From positions 15,438,823-15,502,822 of the forward strand of contig CM034242.1 in assembly GCA_019916065.1 (NCBI GenBank): a DNA stretch of 64,000 bases, written 5' to 3'. Each line of letters begins with the position of its first letter. The stretch's first letter is position 1. Below are positions 1-11,344 of this stretch, one piece after another. The stretch comes from Vitellaria paradoxa (lineage: Eukaryota > Streptophyta > Magnoliopsida > Ericales > Sapotaceae). The notes beneath the pieces were generated by a model. It was not told the origin of the DNA and ran no database searches. It worked only from the letters and a program-made list of their open reading frames with translations. A program made the position numbers and the translations under genes.

Positions 1-425
1 TGGGTTCAAAGCCGAAACAGATTCTTCTGATAATCTTCGGTGCCTGCGCTGGAGATTTTACATATCTCTGTTATATATATATATATATGTATATATATTA
101 CAGATTGTATATATGTGCATATATTTTTATTATGTTTTATTTGTAATTAATTAATTGAGGGTAAATTTGTCTTTTTAATAATTTTTTAACGGAGTTAGTG
201 ACAAAGTTAACAGAATGATTTAAGTGTTACAAACATTTCAAAATAAGAGAGGTCAATGTAATTTTGAAATGTCGAGGGGATCCATATGTAATTTCGCTAA
301 TGTTCAAGGGGTTTAGATGTAATTTACCCTATTAATTATATATAATGACACATATACTATTTTTTATTCGTTAACCATTAAGCACTACAATAGTTATTGG
401 TATTTGGACACGTACATATAAAATA
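1..425. repeat. Partial foldback-type repeat and AT-rich flank
   Basis: No gene is seen. From about 128 to 335 the sequence resembles one arm of the foldback MULE family annotated at 18123, 46789 and 49247: it runs through a stretch reading acatttcaaaataagagagg and ends in the typical GTAATTTACCCT terminus. The opposite arm is not recognisable, so this is a truncated or rearranged copy. An (AT)n stretch lies at about 74-107. The last 80 bases belong to the duplicated host segment described at 343-2947. Confidence 0.45.
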
Positions 426-2256
426 GGAGTTTTTGGAGGCCGATCACTATTTATGGACTTATAAAGATTTAAGTCATACCCAAAAATCTTATTTGTGAAT
501 AAGTCACACTTGCAACAAAAAGACCAAAAAGGATATCACGCGTTTTTCACTACATTTCAAAACTGCCAGTTTTATCCGAAAATAGTGCATACTTTACTCA
601 TAACTTCCGTGACTTTCCATCTTCTTTATAAAGCAAGTAAAACTGATTTTTGAAAACAAAATCAAAACTGTTTGAGAAAAACCTAATTCCGCGACTTTCC
701 ATCTTCTTTACAAAATAAGCAAAACTGATTTTTGGAAACAAAATCAAAACTATTTAGGAAAACAGTACCACATAATAAAACAATACCGCATAAAAAATAA
801 TACCACATAATAAAACATTATCGCATAAAAACAGTACCACATAATAAAACAGTACCGCATAATAAAACAGTACCTCATTAAAACAGCACCATTCTTTGCA
901 TGATATAGTCATGTGGTACTGTTTTTGAACGAGCATGCATCCTAAAAAAAACAGTACCGCAGACATGTGGTACTGTCACACATGCGGTACTGTCGGTCAT
1001 TCGTTTGATATGTGAACTATTTTTGTGTTTACATGTGATGTTTGCATGATAGAGTCGTGCGGTACTGTTTTTGAACGAGCATGCATCCTAAAAAAACAGT
1101 ACCGCAGACATGTGGTACTGTCACACATGCGGTACTGTCGGTCATTCGTTTGATATGTGAACTATTTTTGTGTTTACATGTGATGTTTGCATGATAGAGT
1201 CGTGCGGTACTGTTTTTGAACGAGCATGCATCCTAAAAAAAAACAGTACCGCAGACATGTGGTACTGTCACACATGTGGTACTGTCGGTCATTCGTTTGA
1301 TATGTGAACTATTTTTGTGTTTACATGTGATGTTTGCATGATAGAGTCGTGCGGTACTGTTTTTGAACGAGCATGCATCCTAAAAAAAACAGTACCGCAG
1401 ACATGTGGTATTGTCACACATACGGTACTGTCGGTCATTCGTTTGATATGTGAACTATTTTTGTGTTTACATGTGATGTTTGCATGATAGAGTCGTGCGG
1501 TACTGTTTTTGAACGAGCATGCATCCTAAAAAAATAGTACCGCAGACATGTGGTACTGTCACACATGCGGTACTGTCGGTTATTCGTTTGATATGTGAAC
1601 TATTTTTGTGTTTACATGTGATGTTTGCATGATATAGTCATGCGGTACTGTTTTTGAACGAGCATGCATCCTAAAAAAAATAGTACCGCAGACATGTGGT
1701 ACTGTCACACATGCGGTACTGTCGGTTATTCGTTTGATTTGTGAACTATTTTTGTGTTTACATGTGATGTTTGCATGATAGAGTCATGCGGTACTATTTT
1801 TGAACGCGGTACTGTTTTTGAACGAGCATGCATCCTAAAAAAAACAGTACCGCAGTCATGTGCTTAAATACGTAATCTAGATCTGTATATATTCATTCGA
1901 TCGACGTTAATCTCACAGCACAAACTCGCATAATCCGTGTGTATTCCTTCGTATATAATTTTTTAACAGATTTTTATCTCACTATATGTTCACGCAATTG
2001 ATAAGGAATGAAACAAAAACGAAAAACGTGATTCTCGGTTCCATAATTTTCGGCAACTTCATCTCAGTTAATTATAGAAAAAGGGCATTTAAGTCATATT
2101 ATAAATTATATTTAAATCAAACTCGTGGGACCCACTCAAAAGTATGACTTAAATACAAAACTTTTCACATTAATGTGACTTAAAAGCAATACTTTTTTTT
2201 TAGTGTGACTAATAACTTTAAAAGATTACCAAGTATGACTTGGATACAATTTTCCG
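426..2256 (-). mobile_element. Complete non-autonomous MULE with 9-bp target-site duplication
   Basis: The element is flanked by the perfect 9-bp repeat TATAAAATA at 417-425 and 2257-2265, the size expected for Mutator-like elements. The duplicated host copy at 3286-3294 has the same TATAAAATA once and uninterrupted, which acts as an empty site. The right terminal region (1861-2256), read on the minus strand, matches the terminal region of the large MULE from 57233 onward at high identity over about 390 bases. The left end (426-520) matches this terminal repeat only weakly, through AAGTCATAC and AGTCACACT words, so the terminal inverted repeat is imperfect. No transposase is encoded. The interior is a minisatellite (754-1860). 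It is best read as a deletion derivative mobilised in trans by a relative of the 57233 element. Confidence 0.85.
754..1860. repeat. 146-bp minisatellite rich in GGTACTGT/ACAGTACC
   Basis: The anchor word gagcatgcatcct recurs at 931, 1077, 1222, 1369, 1515, 1660 and 1824, so the unit is 145-147 bp, with one 164-bp unit that holds an extra partial duplication. Each unit carries about four copies of GGTACTGT or its complement, in both orientations. Positions 754-905 are a denser, shorter-period part (cagtaccgcataa-type). Read on the minus strand, 754-905 resembles the transposase intron of the 57233 element, and the 146-bp unit resembles the protease-gene intron at 61880-62300. Confidence 0.9.
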
Positions 2257-2947
2257 TATAAAATAATATATTATGATATATATTAAATTAACAAAAAAAA
2301 AATCAACAATAAAACTCCAAAACACTACAAATCCAAATTGGTAAAAAAAGTCTTCCAAACACAAACGGTCGATAATAAATAAACACTTCATTACGTAGAA
2401 TATCATTAGTGAAGTAAATTTACTAGTGATGGTACAATATCTAATTCTTGCTACACTCATAGGCATATATATATCACTTGTTCTAGATACACAGAATCAT
2501 GTATGTTCCAATTATATTTGTTCTAAGTTTTTTTACCAACAGTCAAAGTATGTGTTTATTATGTAACCTACAACATCAGTGACTTATCTTACAGCAAGCT
2601 TGATTTGTACCAAAAAAAAAAAATAAATAACTGAATATTGCAACAGGCTCGATTCATATTGAAAAAAGTCCACGATTGGACGTACCTTGATTGTAGCAAG
2701 CTTGACTGGAGATGAACCAGATGCTCATTCTTCTTCTCCTACCTCTAGGTTGTAGCAATGTGAAATTAGAAATATGAGTAATAAGGTTTTGTTAAAAAAA
2801 TATCAAATTTGGATTTTGATATCATAACGAGAGTATTATTGTCTAAAATTTTATAAATTCATGAGAACCCCCAAATTGGAGTGTTTAAAAAATTAAAACA
2901 AAACACCCACTTATAGCTTTTGAGGCATTCAATAAACTCATAGAAAC

Positions 2948-3210
2948 ACCCCATAATCCATCACTTAAAAACTCTCAAACATGATTTGTATGAAAAACTA
3001 AGAACTCATACTTTAAAACGCCTTAGAACCCTTGAATTTTGACTCCCAAGCACACCCTTGCATCGGAGCTTTAAAGTATGGGTTTCGAGGTGTTTAGATT
3101 GTGTAGGTTGGTACAGGTTATGAGGTGTTCAAGAGCATGGGTTCAAAAATAACAAACCCATGCTTGGATGTGTATTTTTGAATGGGTTTTTGAGGTGTTT
3201 ATCAATGTGT
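2948..3210. other. Spacer between the duplicated units
   Basis: Non-coding. It contains a small perfect hairpin at about 3136-3164, where GCATGGGTT and AACCCATGC flank a short loop. Nothing else is recognised. Confidence 0.5.
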
Positions 3211-4055
3211 ATAATGACACATATACCGTTATTTATTCGTTAAGCAATAAGCACTGCAATAATTATTAGTATTTGAACACGTACATATAAAATAATATTT
3301 TATGATGTATATTAAAGTAACACAAAAAAAATCAAGAATAAAATTCTAAAGCACTTTAAATCCAAATTGCTTAAAATAGTTTTTCGATTGAGCACCTAAT
3401 AATAATAGAAGAAAATAAATTCAAGATTATATAACTCTTAACATTTAAGTGCAATCCAAACTTCAAACAAACAGTTGATGATAAAAAAAAAAACACTTCA
3501 TTACGTAGAGCAACATGGGTGAAGTAAATTTACTAGCAATGGTACAATACCTATTCTTACTATACTCACAACATGATATATATATGAATATATCACTTGC
3601 TCTAGATACATAGAACCATATGTTTTCTCATTATATTTCTTCTAAACTTTTTTACCAACAGTCGAAGTATATGTTTATTATGTTACCCATAACATCAACA
3701 ACTTACCTTGTAGCAGGCTTGATTCGTACCAAAAAAAAAAAAAAAACTGAATTCTTACAGCAAGCTCGATCTATACCAAAAGAATCCATGATTCGACGTA
3801 CCTTAATTATAGCAAGCTTGATTGGAAATTAATCAAGTGCTTGTTCTTCTTCTCCTATGCCCAGGTTGTAGGAATATAAAATTGGAAATATAAGTAACAA
3901 GGTTTTGCTAAGAAAGGTTAAATTTGGATTTCAATATTTTAACGAGGGTATTACTACCTAAAATTTTATAAACACATGATAAATCCCCAAATTGGGGTGT
4001 TTAAAAAATTGAAACGAAACACTCACTCATGATTTTTGAGTTATTCAGCAATAGA
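3211..4055 (+). repeat. Tandem segmental duplication, copy B (uninterrupted)
   Basis: Second copy of the unit at 343-2947. It keeps the empty MULE target TATAAAATA at 3286-3294. It has an extra stretch of roughly 90 bases near 3370-3470 compared with copy A. No credible coding sequence is seen. Confidence 0.75.
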
Positions 4056-5245
4056 AAATTTTAACCTCACTTGCGATTTTTAGTCTTTAATTTTGTTAGG
4101 TTTGTTTTTTGTAGTTGGCAAATTAGTGAACAAAATAATACTTTTAAACTTGTACTTTTAGGTATTTGGATAATGTGTCAAAGGTATAGATTTGAAGGAT
4201 TTTTGAAAAGTTTCTTAATGCTTAATGAGCCTAGAAATATTTTAAGGAAAGTTTCTTAAAAGCTTCCTAAAATGATTTTGAAAACAGAAAATTATACAAT
4301 TCTATGTAGGATTGGAAAAGCAAAAGTACTGTATAAATAAAGACATTCTCCTAGGGTTCGTATAGACAGAAAACATAAGACAAAAAACTACTACATTATT
4401 TCAAGAGTTCTATTTATCTTTTAGCCAAACAACTTTATACTTTGGTATTTGTGATCTTCAAGGGTTAAAGATTAATTTTTGCTAGTGAGGGTTCATCGTT
4501 TGGATACAAGCAAAATTTCAACACAAGAGATCGAGGGGTATCGATTGGGTAATTTTGTGATTGTAACTTTGTAACTCAACTTATATAGTGAAAAAAGTTT
4601 GTGATCTTTTTTAATTTAGGTTTTCCACATTAAATCCCTATATTCATTTATTTTTCCGCACTTATTTATTTGGATGGTTGTTTGATACTACACTTCACAT
4701 ATGAAGTACCGAAATAAATAGAGTTTTGTGATATAAGTGACACTTAAAACTGTGAATTGTAAGCAACTAAATTTTCCTTATAAAAAGAAATAGACATGGT
4801 CGCATGTTCGAGCTTTTTTTCTATAGGGACCACCAATTGGAATTATGTTTTTTGTGATAAAAATTCTAGATAAATCTATTTTGACCCCAATTAAAATTTT
4901 GTTATATGATAAAATTTAGGAAGAAGTAGAGAAAGGTGAAATGAAATGAGAAGTGGGAAATGTAATGGCAGTAGAGCAAGATGTAGAGAAAAATGGGATA
5001 AACAGAAAAGAGAGAGGTGTAATAACCCTAGCCTTGAGAGCAGAAATCCATAAAGAGAAGACATAGATGTTTGGGAATAAATAGAGCAATAATGAATGAG
5101 AGAGGAGTCTGGGAGAAGTATTAAACCTGTCAAGAAATTGAATGGACTTGGAAAGCAGTTGAACAGTCATCGCCCTCACATTAGCCGTTCGATTTGTACA
5201 GGTAGAGGGACCAAAAGGGTTCCTAAAATTCTCAATTTCTAGAGT
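4056..5245. other. Non-coding; possible Ty1/copia LTR remnant near 4290-4700
   Basis: No gene is supported. Between about 4290 and 4700 there is a run that resembles the 3' half of a copia LTR: a gtataaataa promoter-like word, ttgtaactcaacttatatagtg, and a TTTCCGCACTTATTTATT end. No primer-binding site or coding part follows. The overlapping minus-strand frames at 4891-5248 are low-complexity and look like chance frames. Confidence 0.3.
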
Positions 5246-6302
5246 CATGGCAACCTTTAGGCCAATGAGGCGGTCACCTAAGGTCTAAAAAAAAAAGAAG
5301 GTCCAATTTTTTAAAATTTTTATTAGTAACAAAAATATCAAATAATATTTAAACCAACAAAAAATTTATTAATGTATTAATAATTATTTTTTAATTTATT
5401 TAAAATTTTATCTTGATAACCACAAAGAGAGGAATTTCAAACCTCCAACAACTCTATATATGCATTCATAATTATCTTTTTTTTTTTTTAATTTCAGTTC
5501 TATATGATAGACATTAAACTAAAAATTAAAAAGACAAATCATATCTATATCGAATCATCATTTTGTCTAAGATATCTATATCTAATTTTTATCATTCAAA
5601 TCCAAATCTAAGTTCAATTCTAATCTTCAACAAGTAGTTATCCAATGACTTATTTATATATTATCATTCAAAATTAATCCTTATCTTCGTTTCATTCTAT
5701 AAATCTAATTCTTAGTTATCCACGTTTATATCAACTAGATCATCAAATAAATCCAATCCTTATCTTCATTTCATTTTATAAATCCAATTCTTATCTTTGT
5801 TATCCACGTTGTGATGTATCGACTCATTTGCATATTATTATTTAAATCTAATCCTTATTTTCACTTCATTTTACAAATCCAATTATCAGTTATCATCAAA
5901 TCATCATCTAAATCTAATCCACACCTTCATTTTATTCCATAAATCCAATCCTTATATTCATCATGTAATTATCGCTAAATCATCATCCAAATTTAATCAT
6001 TATCTTCATTTCATTCTACAGATCAAATTCCTATTTTTGTCAAGTAGTTATTATCATGTGATATATTAAGTAGTTATCATTCACGTTTATGATATATCAA
6101 CTCAGTTTGTAGACCATTTTATTTATAATTTATAGATAATTTTATTTATAATAATTTTTTATTTGTATGGTTACTTGATTCTAGTATTTTATAATTTTTT
6201 AATAAATAAGTTTGCAACTCAAAAAGTTAGAAAACTGAGATAAAGAATTAGGTCTTTTTTAAAGTTTTACCTAAAGCCTCCAAATTTCTAGACACAACCC
6301 TG
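5246..6302. mobile_element. Degenerate hAT-type element without transposase
   Basis: The right end, read on the minus strand, begins CAGGGTTGTGTC, then has TTTGGAGGCTTTAGGT. The left end contains GGCCAATGAGG and CACCTAAGGTC. These are diverged forms of the ends of the hAT element at 18590-24047 (CAGGGTC, then CCTAAGGCCCC). The interior is AT-rich with short irregular repeats of the word aatccaatccttatcttcat. No reading frame and no clear 8-bp target duplication were found, so the boundaries are approximate. Confidence 0.45.
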
Positions 6303-8470
6303 TCAATCTCGGTTGTACGAGTGTTTGGGTAACAATAGTCTATATGCAAAGTGAATTAATAAGGGTAGGTGAAAGCAATATATGAAGGTTAAGTGGACAG
6401 CCAGCTGGGAGAAGCATAGGAGGCTAATAATTATTAAAACAGTAGGGTCAACAAAATGGATAACAAGTCATAACACATGGTTTGAGTCTTTAATGGGCTA
6501 AAGCACATCGGCTGGATCAACGAAGATTGGCAAAGGCCTAAGTCACTAAATAAATAAGATGGGCCAAAAGAGTGGCTTGAAAATTGATCAGTCTATTCTT
6601 TTATCTAATGAAGCTTAGACATCACTGGGCTGACTATGGCATGGGCTCTACTTATGATCTTCTCTCGGTGATAGAAAGAAAACAGATACACCCCAAGTGT
6701 AAGATGATCAGTTGTAATAATTTAAATTTATAAAATGGTGAAGTACCAGTCATATCCGCAGGGGGAGGTATAGTGAACTCACAATTCTTTTTCTCTCAAT
6801 TGGTAGGTGTCAGACAAGAAAAATTAAAAAAAAAAATTATTTTGAATTTTAAAAATGAAATTTGTGATAGAAAATTTAATTAAATTAAAAACAACTATAA
6901 AATGATGTTAGATCAAACCAATTCAAATAGTGATTTCTATAGATTTTCAAGAAGAACAATGACTAATCAATTTGGTTATAAACTCAAGTTTACTTGGTTA
7001 AATCTCTAGATCATACACTTAGAGTGCAATAATACATATAAAATACATAAGAGTTCTAAATGGCAATTCACAAACAAAATCCTTATGAACGGGTATATAA
7101 ATTCCAACTAAATAACTTATATATAATGTACATGGAATATACAATTAAGAGTTAATCTAGTAATATCAACTAGTGGTTTCAAAGGATCTAAACAAACTAA
7201 TCATCATTCATTACATATCCAAAAGAAATTGAACATTGAAGCACAATTAAGAATAATAATTGATAAATTTGGTGATAAAATTAAGTTCGTACAATTGAAA
7301 ACATAAATCAAATACTTAGAGTGCATAACTTATCGAAAGGATATGTAAGTTCTGTAATAACAATTCACGTACAATTTCTCAAGAAAGTGCATAAGAATTT
7401 TAATTAGCAACTGATATATAATCTATATAAGCTATACAAACAAGGTTTAATTTAGAGTAAACAATTAACAATTTCAATTGATTCAATCAACTACCATTCA
7501 TAGAGAATTCTTAAGAAAATCAAACATTGAAAAACAAATTATCTTCAAAATCCATATACATCATCTACTTTTCTTGAATTGTAACTAAGCAAGAAAACTA
7601 CTCACTCATAGTAGAAGAGAAAACAAAACTTATATTAAATTGAAGTATTTTTACAAAGAAATTGAAAAGGAAACTTAAATTTTCTAGAAAAGCAAACAAG
7701 ATCTACTTTTCTCTCTGCAGCTATATATATACTCTACTATATCTAATTACCTAATGTAATGTCTCGTGTAATTATATGAACATATATGTTACTCTCTCAA
7801 TAATTACCCTTTATTTATAGCACAACCTAATTATCTGAAATGACCAAAGAGCCCTTAAAAAGAATGAAAAATTACAAATATTTTGCAGAAACTCATATGG
7901 TTTGAACCAAGGTTCAAACAATTTTTCTATACTTAAACAATTTTAAAAGTTTGAAGTTGATTTGCTCTCTGTGGTTCGAACTCGAACCAAGGTTTGAACG
8001 ATAGCTCAATACTTAGACAATTTGAGGCTTATATGTTGCATTGCCCACTATTGTTCAAACCAAGGCGTGAACCGAGGGTGGTTCAAACCTTTTGGTTCGC
8101 ACCTTGGTTCGAACCAAAACTTGTTACTTAGAAAAATTGGAAGGAGAGATCTTGTTTGAACCTTGGTTCACACCATCTTCATGTCTTAGAAAATTTTTGA
8201 AACTTTAATTTAATCCTTGGTGCACGCCATACCTTCTATACTTCATTTTTTTCATCCTTTATGAGCTCATTTTCTTCCTCATTTTGCTACTCATTCATAT
8301 GAGACTTTTCCATTTGTAATTTTATATTGCATAGTTACCTAGATTTAATTCCTAAAAATTGTAATCAATACAAAATACAAGTGTATGAGAAATATGTAAT
8401 AAAACTATATCTTAAATGAATGTATTTATGCAATTAGCACAACAAAAGTTGTATAAAAGTGTAATTATTA
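6303..8470. other. Intergenic, AT-rich, no gene seen
   Basis: No gene is recognised. Two blocks, about 6940-7190 and 7230-7500, are diverged direct repeats of each other (shared words such as acttagagtgca and ataacttatatataat). The downstream third holds the GGTTCGAACC cluster annotated separately. The stretch may be part of a decayed transposon, but no end or domain supports a class. Confidence 0.4.
7899..8177. repeat. Cluster of GGTTCGAACC-type inverted words
   Basis: Variants of ggttcgaaccaagg and its complement ccttggttcgaacc occur about ten times in both orientations within 280 bases. They resemble palindromic B-box-like words but show no tRNA or SINE architecture. The function is unknown. 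Confidence 0.6.
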
Positions 8471-8773
8471 TGTGCTAGTCAGGCTCAAACACAACTGTAT
8501 TAATTAGTTAATTAGTTTTATTACAACTACATTTAGGTTAATTATGGTTGTAATTAACTATAGTTAATTGTTAGTTACATCAACTGCTATATAATACACT
8601 TGTAATGAAAAACAAAGGCAATGAAAGTTTTTTTTTTTTTTTTTTTTGAGAATTTTATTCTTTGTAAAGAAAAGAAGCCCTTAAAACTTAAAACTTCCAT
8701 AGTTGCCTAGCTTCTTTTCTTCTTTGGCCACTATAGGTATAAGAAAAGGAAAGTGTAATAGAAGCTTACTACA
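8471..8773 (+). mobile_element. 5' LTR of a decayed Ty3/gypsy element
   Basis: The segment starts TGTGCTAG and ends in TACTACA, 303 bp, the usual size for a short plant gypsy LTR. It is followed directly by a degenerate primer-binding site and then gag. It contains a poly-T tract at about 8628-8647. No matching 3' LTR is seen, so the element is truncated or rearranged downstream. Confidence 0.55.
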
Positions 8774-8775
8774 AT

Positions 8776-8787
8776 TGTTATCAAACA
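8776..8787 (+). other. Degenerate primer-binding site
   Basis: The sequence TGTTATCAAACA aligns with the plant tRNA-iMet primer-binding site TGGTATCAGAGC. Most of the differences are G to A or G to T, consistent with the decay seen in gag. It sits two bases after the LTR end, as expected. Confidence 0.5.
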
Positions 8788-8799
8788 GTGAGATTCAGT

Positions 8800-10612
8800 A
8801 ATTGTTGATACCAAATCTACTACACGATATAATTATCAAAATCAGGAAACTCAATTGAAATTAAAACAATTGATGAAGATGATGGAAACAATTAACAAAA
8901 GGTTAGAAGACATATCTTTTCAAGTTCAGTCAACATTGAGGCCATTCAGAAGAATCAATTCGAGGAAGTTAGAGCAAAATCATCCTAAAATCAAGATAAT
9001 AGAGCTGCATAGTCTATTCTAGATTCACTAGTCCTTAATGAAAGTACAAATAATAGATTTCATGGGATTCAAGTCAGGTTTGCCAGACTTGAATTTTTAT
9101 TATTTTTTGAAGAGAATCCAGTTGAATAGTTGTATAAAGCCAATCAATTCTTCTAACATCAAGAATTTCTAAAATCACAAATTAAAATTTTCATTTATTC
9201 GCATGGAAAGGAAATCTCTGCAATATGGTTTCAAGATTTATTGAATTCATTTGTCAAAATTAAATAGGAAGATTTTTCTGAAATTATGCAAATTTGTTTT
9301 AGTGAAAATACATATGAGGATCCTATAGACCAGTTGATTAGGTTGAAGCAAACTTCTACAATTGAAGAATTCAAAACAAGATTTAAAGGTGTTTCTAATA
9401 GAGTTAAAAGGTTAAGTAAAAACATAAGCTCAACAGTTTTTTGTCTAGATTGAAAGAAGAAATAAGGTACTCGGTGCGCACGTTTAAGCGTGAAATTTTG
9501 ACTAAGGTAGTTAGATTAGCAAGATTGCAAGAAGAAAACTTATTAGCTCTTAAAAGGCAGCAACAAGAACTAGAATAAGAGATCTTCCTAATTTCAATGT
9601 TAAGAATTCTATTACCCTTATTTTTAGTAAGAGCTTATCTTGGAAATCTCCTTTGACTATTACAAATCAAAACAACACTAGTGTGTCTAAAACAAAAACA
9701 TTCTGAATAAGCTACCTATTCAAAAACAAAGCTTTATTGAAATACTGTAAGCAAGGAAGAAGAAAGGATTGTGCTCTAATTGTGACGAGAAATAGCATAG
9801 GAATCATGTGTGTAAGAATCCTAAGCTGTTTATACTTGAATATATGTTTCTAGAAGAGAAAAAAGAAGGAGAAATAATTGAAGATGAAGGTAAAACTATT
9901 AATGAAGAGCAATCAGTAGTTAAAGAGCCTAAAATAACACTTCATGCCATCATAGGTACTCCTCAACCTAGGAAATTAAGATTGATAGGGTATATTAAAG
10001 GGAGGTAGTGGACAATTCTAATTGACTCTAGAAATATACACAATTTTATAGATCCTAAGATAACTAAGTGTTGTTAATTGCAATAAGAAAATGAAATTCC
10101 TTAACTGTTAAAGTAATTAATGGTGATACACTGAGAAGTGAAGGAGAATACAATCAGATTAGACTTAGTATACAAGGAAGTGTATTTTTGATTGATTTCT
10201 TACTATTGCCATTGGCAGGTTATGACTTGGTATTAGGTGTTCAATGTCTGACAACCTTTGGAGTTATTACTCTTGATTTTTCATCCCTTACTATGAGTTT
10301 AAAAAAAAAAAAAAAGATAAAAGTATCAGTATTAAAAGGTTACAAGGGAATGATCAATTGATTGAAAATGTGAAATTCTAAAAATTAAAAGGTTATACTA
10401 TTTAGAGTTACTTTTATAGTTATTTCATATAACTAATAATCAATTAATGGGTTTATAGTTGCAGCACTCAACTGAGGCAGCATTTGATATTCAAATGGTA
10501 CTTTTACAAATACAAGCATGTTATTGAAGAGGCAAACAAGCTACCACCAATGAGATGTTATGAATATCGATTGTGCTATAGAAGGGTACACAACCTATTT
10601 TTACAAGATGGT
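8800..10612 (+). pseudogene. Ty3/gypsy gag-protease-RT remnant
   Basis: A decayed polyprotein can be read in pieces. Retrotransposon gag lies at about 9080-9440 (words AIWFQDLLNSFVKIK, then EEFKTRFKGV). A CCHC zinc knuckle lies at about 9770-9815 (C-S-N-C then H and C, with a TAG codon inside the knuckle). An aspartic-protease-like start is at about 10010-10060 (ILIDSRNIHNFID; the family usually has DSG). The start of reverse transcriptase is at about 10515-10610 (KLPPMRCYEYR). Several stops fall where the family has Trp, for example VE-stop-LYKANQF and KIK-stop-EDF, so TGG has become TAG or TAA. The protease-to-RT linker is short, which suggests an internal deletion. It is not functional. 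Confidence 0.8.
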
Positions 10613-11344
10613 TAAAGATATTTAAAACTAATTTGTATCAATATATCATGTTTAAATTAATAGTTATGTAAATTTTTATTTGTACTTAAATATTTTAAAA
10701 TTAAATTAAATTAAATCATATTATCCTTGAATTAAAAAATTCATATTGTGGCATATATATATATATATATATATATCAATAATTTTGAATTTTGATAAGG
10801 TGATATTTTTATGGGTTGTTCAATATATTTAAGCCTGTCAGTCATCACAAGTGTTTAAAAGCGGACTTAAACTGTAATGACTTAAATTATTGTATATTCT
10901 CATTTGCTAATTATTAATTTAAGCCTGTCAATCATAGGAAGGATCCTTTCTTTACATATATACACTTCTGTTTGGATGAAATGAAATTGGAAGAAAAGAA
11001 GGGAAAAGAAAAAATTTTAGACTTAATTCTTTATTTTGTGAGTTTTTGTAAGAGGAAAAAGAAAAGAAATGGAAAGCACTGAAAAAAGAAGTAAGTGTTA
11101 AAATTTTAAAATTTTTATCATGTCAAAATTGAACAGAAATAAAGAGAAAAAAATGAATTACTGAAACTTTTAAAATAATATATTTACTCATGACATAAAG
11201 AGTAATAAAAAAATTACAAACGTGTCATAGAACTAAATAAATTAATAAATTTCTAATTTTTTAAAGGATTTACTGGTAAAATAACAATATACACTTTCTT
11301 TTATTTTCATTTTTTTCAATTCACAAATAATAAAAAAAAGTGAG
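10613..11344. other. AT-rich intergenic sequence
   Basis: No gene or recognisable element. An (AT)n microsatellite lies at about 10757-10776. The phrase taagcctgtcaatcat recurs near 10830 and 10920 as a short direct repeat. Confidence 0.4.

Larger units (their letters stand above)
343..2947 (+). repeat. Tandem segmental duplication, copy A (split by a MULE)
   Basis: Positions 343-425 followed by 2257-2947 form one unit that is repeated, diverged but easily followed, at 3211-4055. Matching landmarks are the stretch ending in gtacatataaaata, a block containing cacttcattacgtaga, the phrase ttttaccaacagtc, and the phrase ctaaaattttataaa. The copy is split at its TATAAAATA site by the element at 426-2256. 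Neither copy shows a credible reading frame, so the unit is probably non-coding or long decayed. Confidence 0.75.

Noticed and set aside
754..966. 70-codon minus-strand frame with repeats of FYYVVLF
   Set aside because: Translation of the minisatellite; the hydrophobic pattern follows from the cagtaccacataa words.
754..1860. CRISPR-like array
   Set aside because: Repeats and spacers are not distinct (whole 146-bp units repeat) and the DNA is a plant MULE.
4891..5248. Two overlapping minus-strand frames of 80 and 110 codons
   Set aside because: Low-complexity Ser/Leu/Phe composition from a purine-rich strand, no domain.
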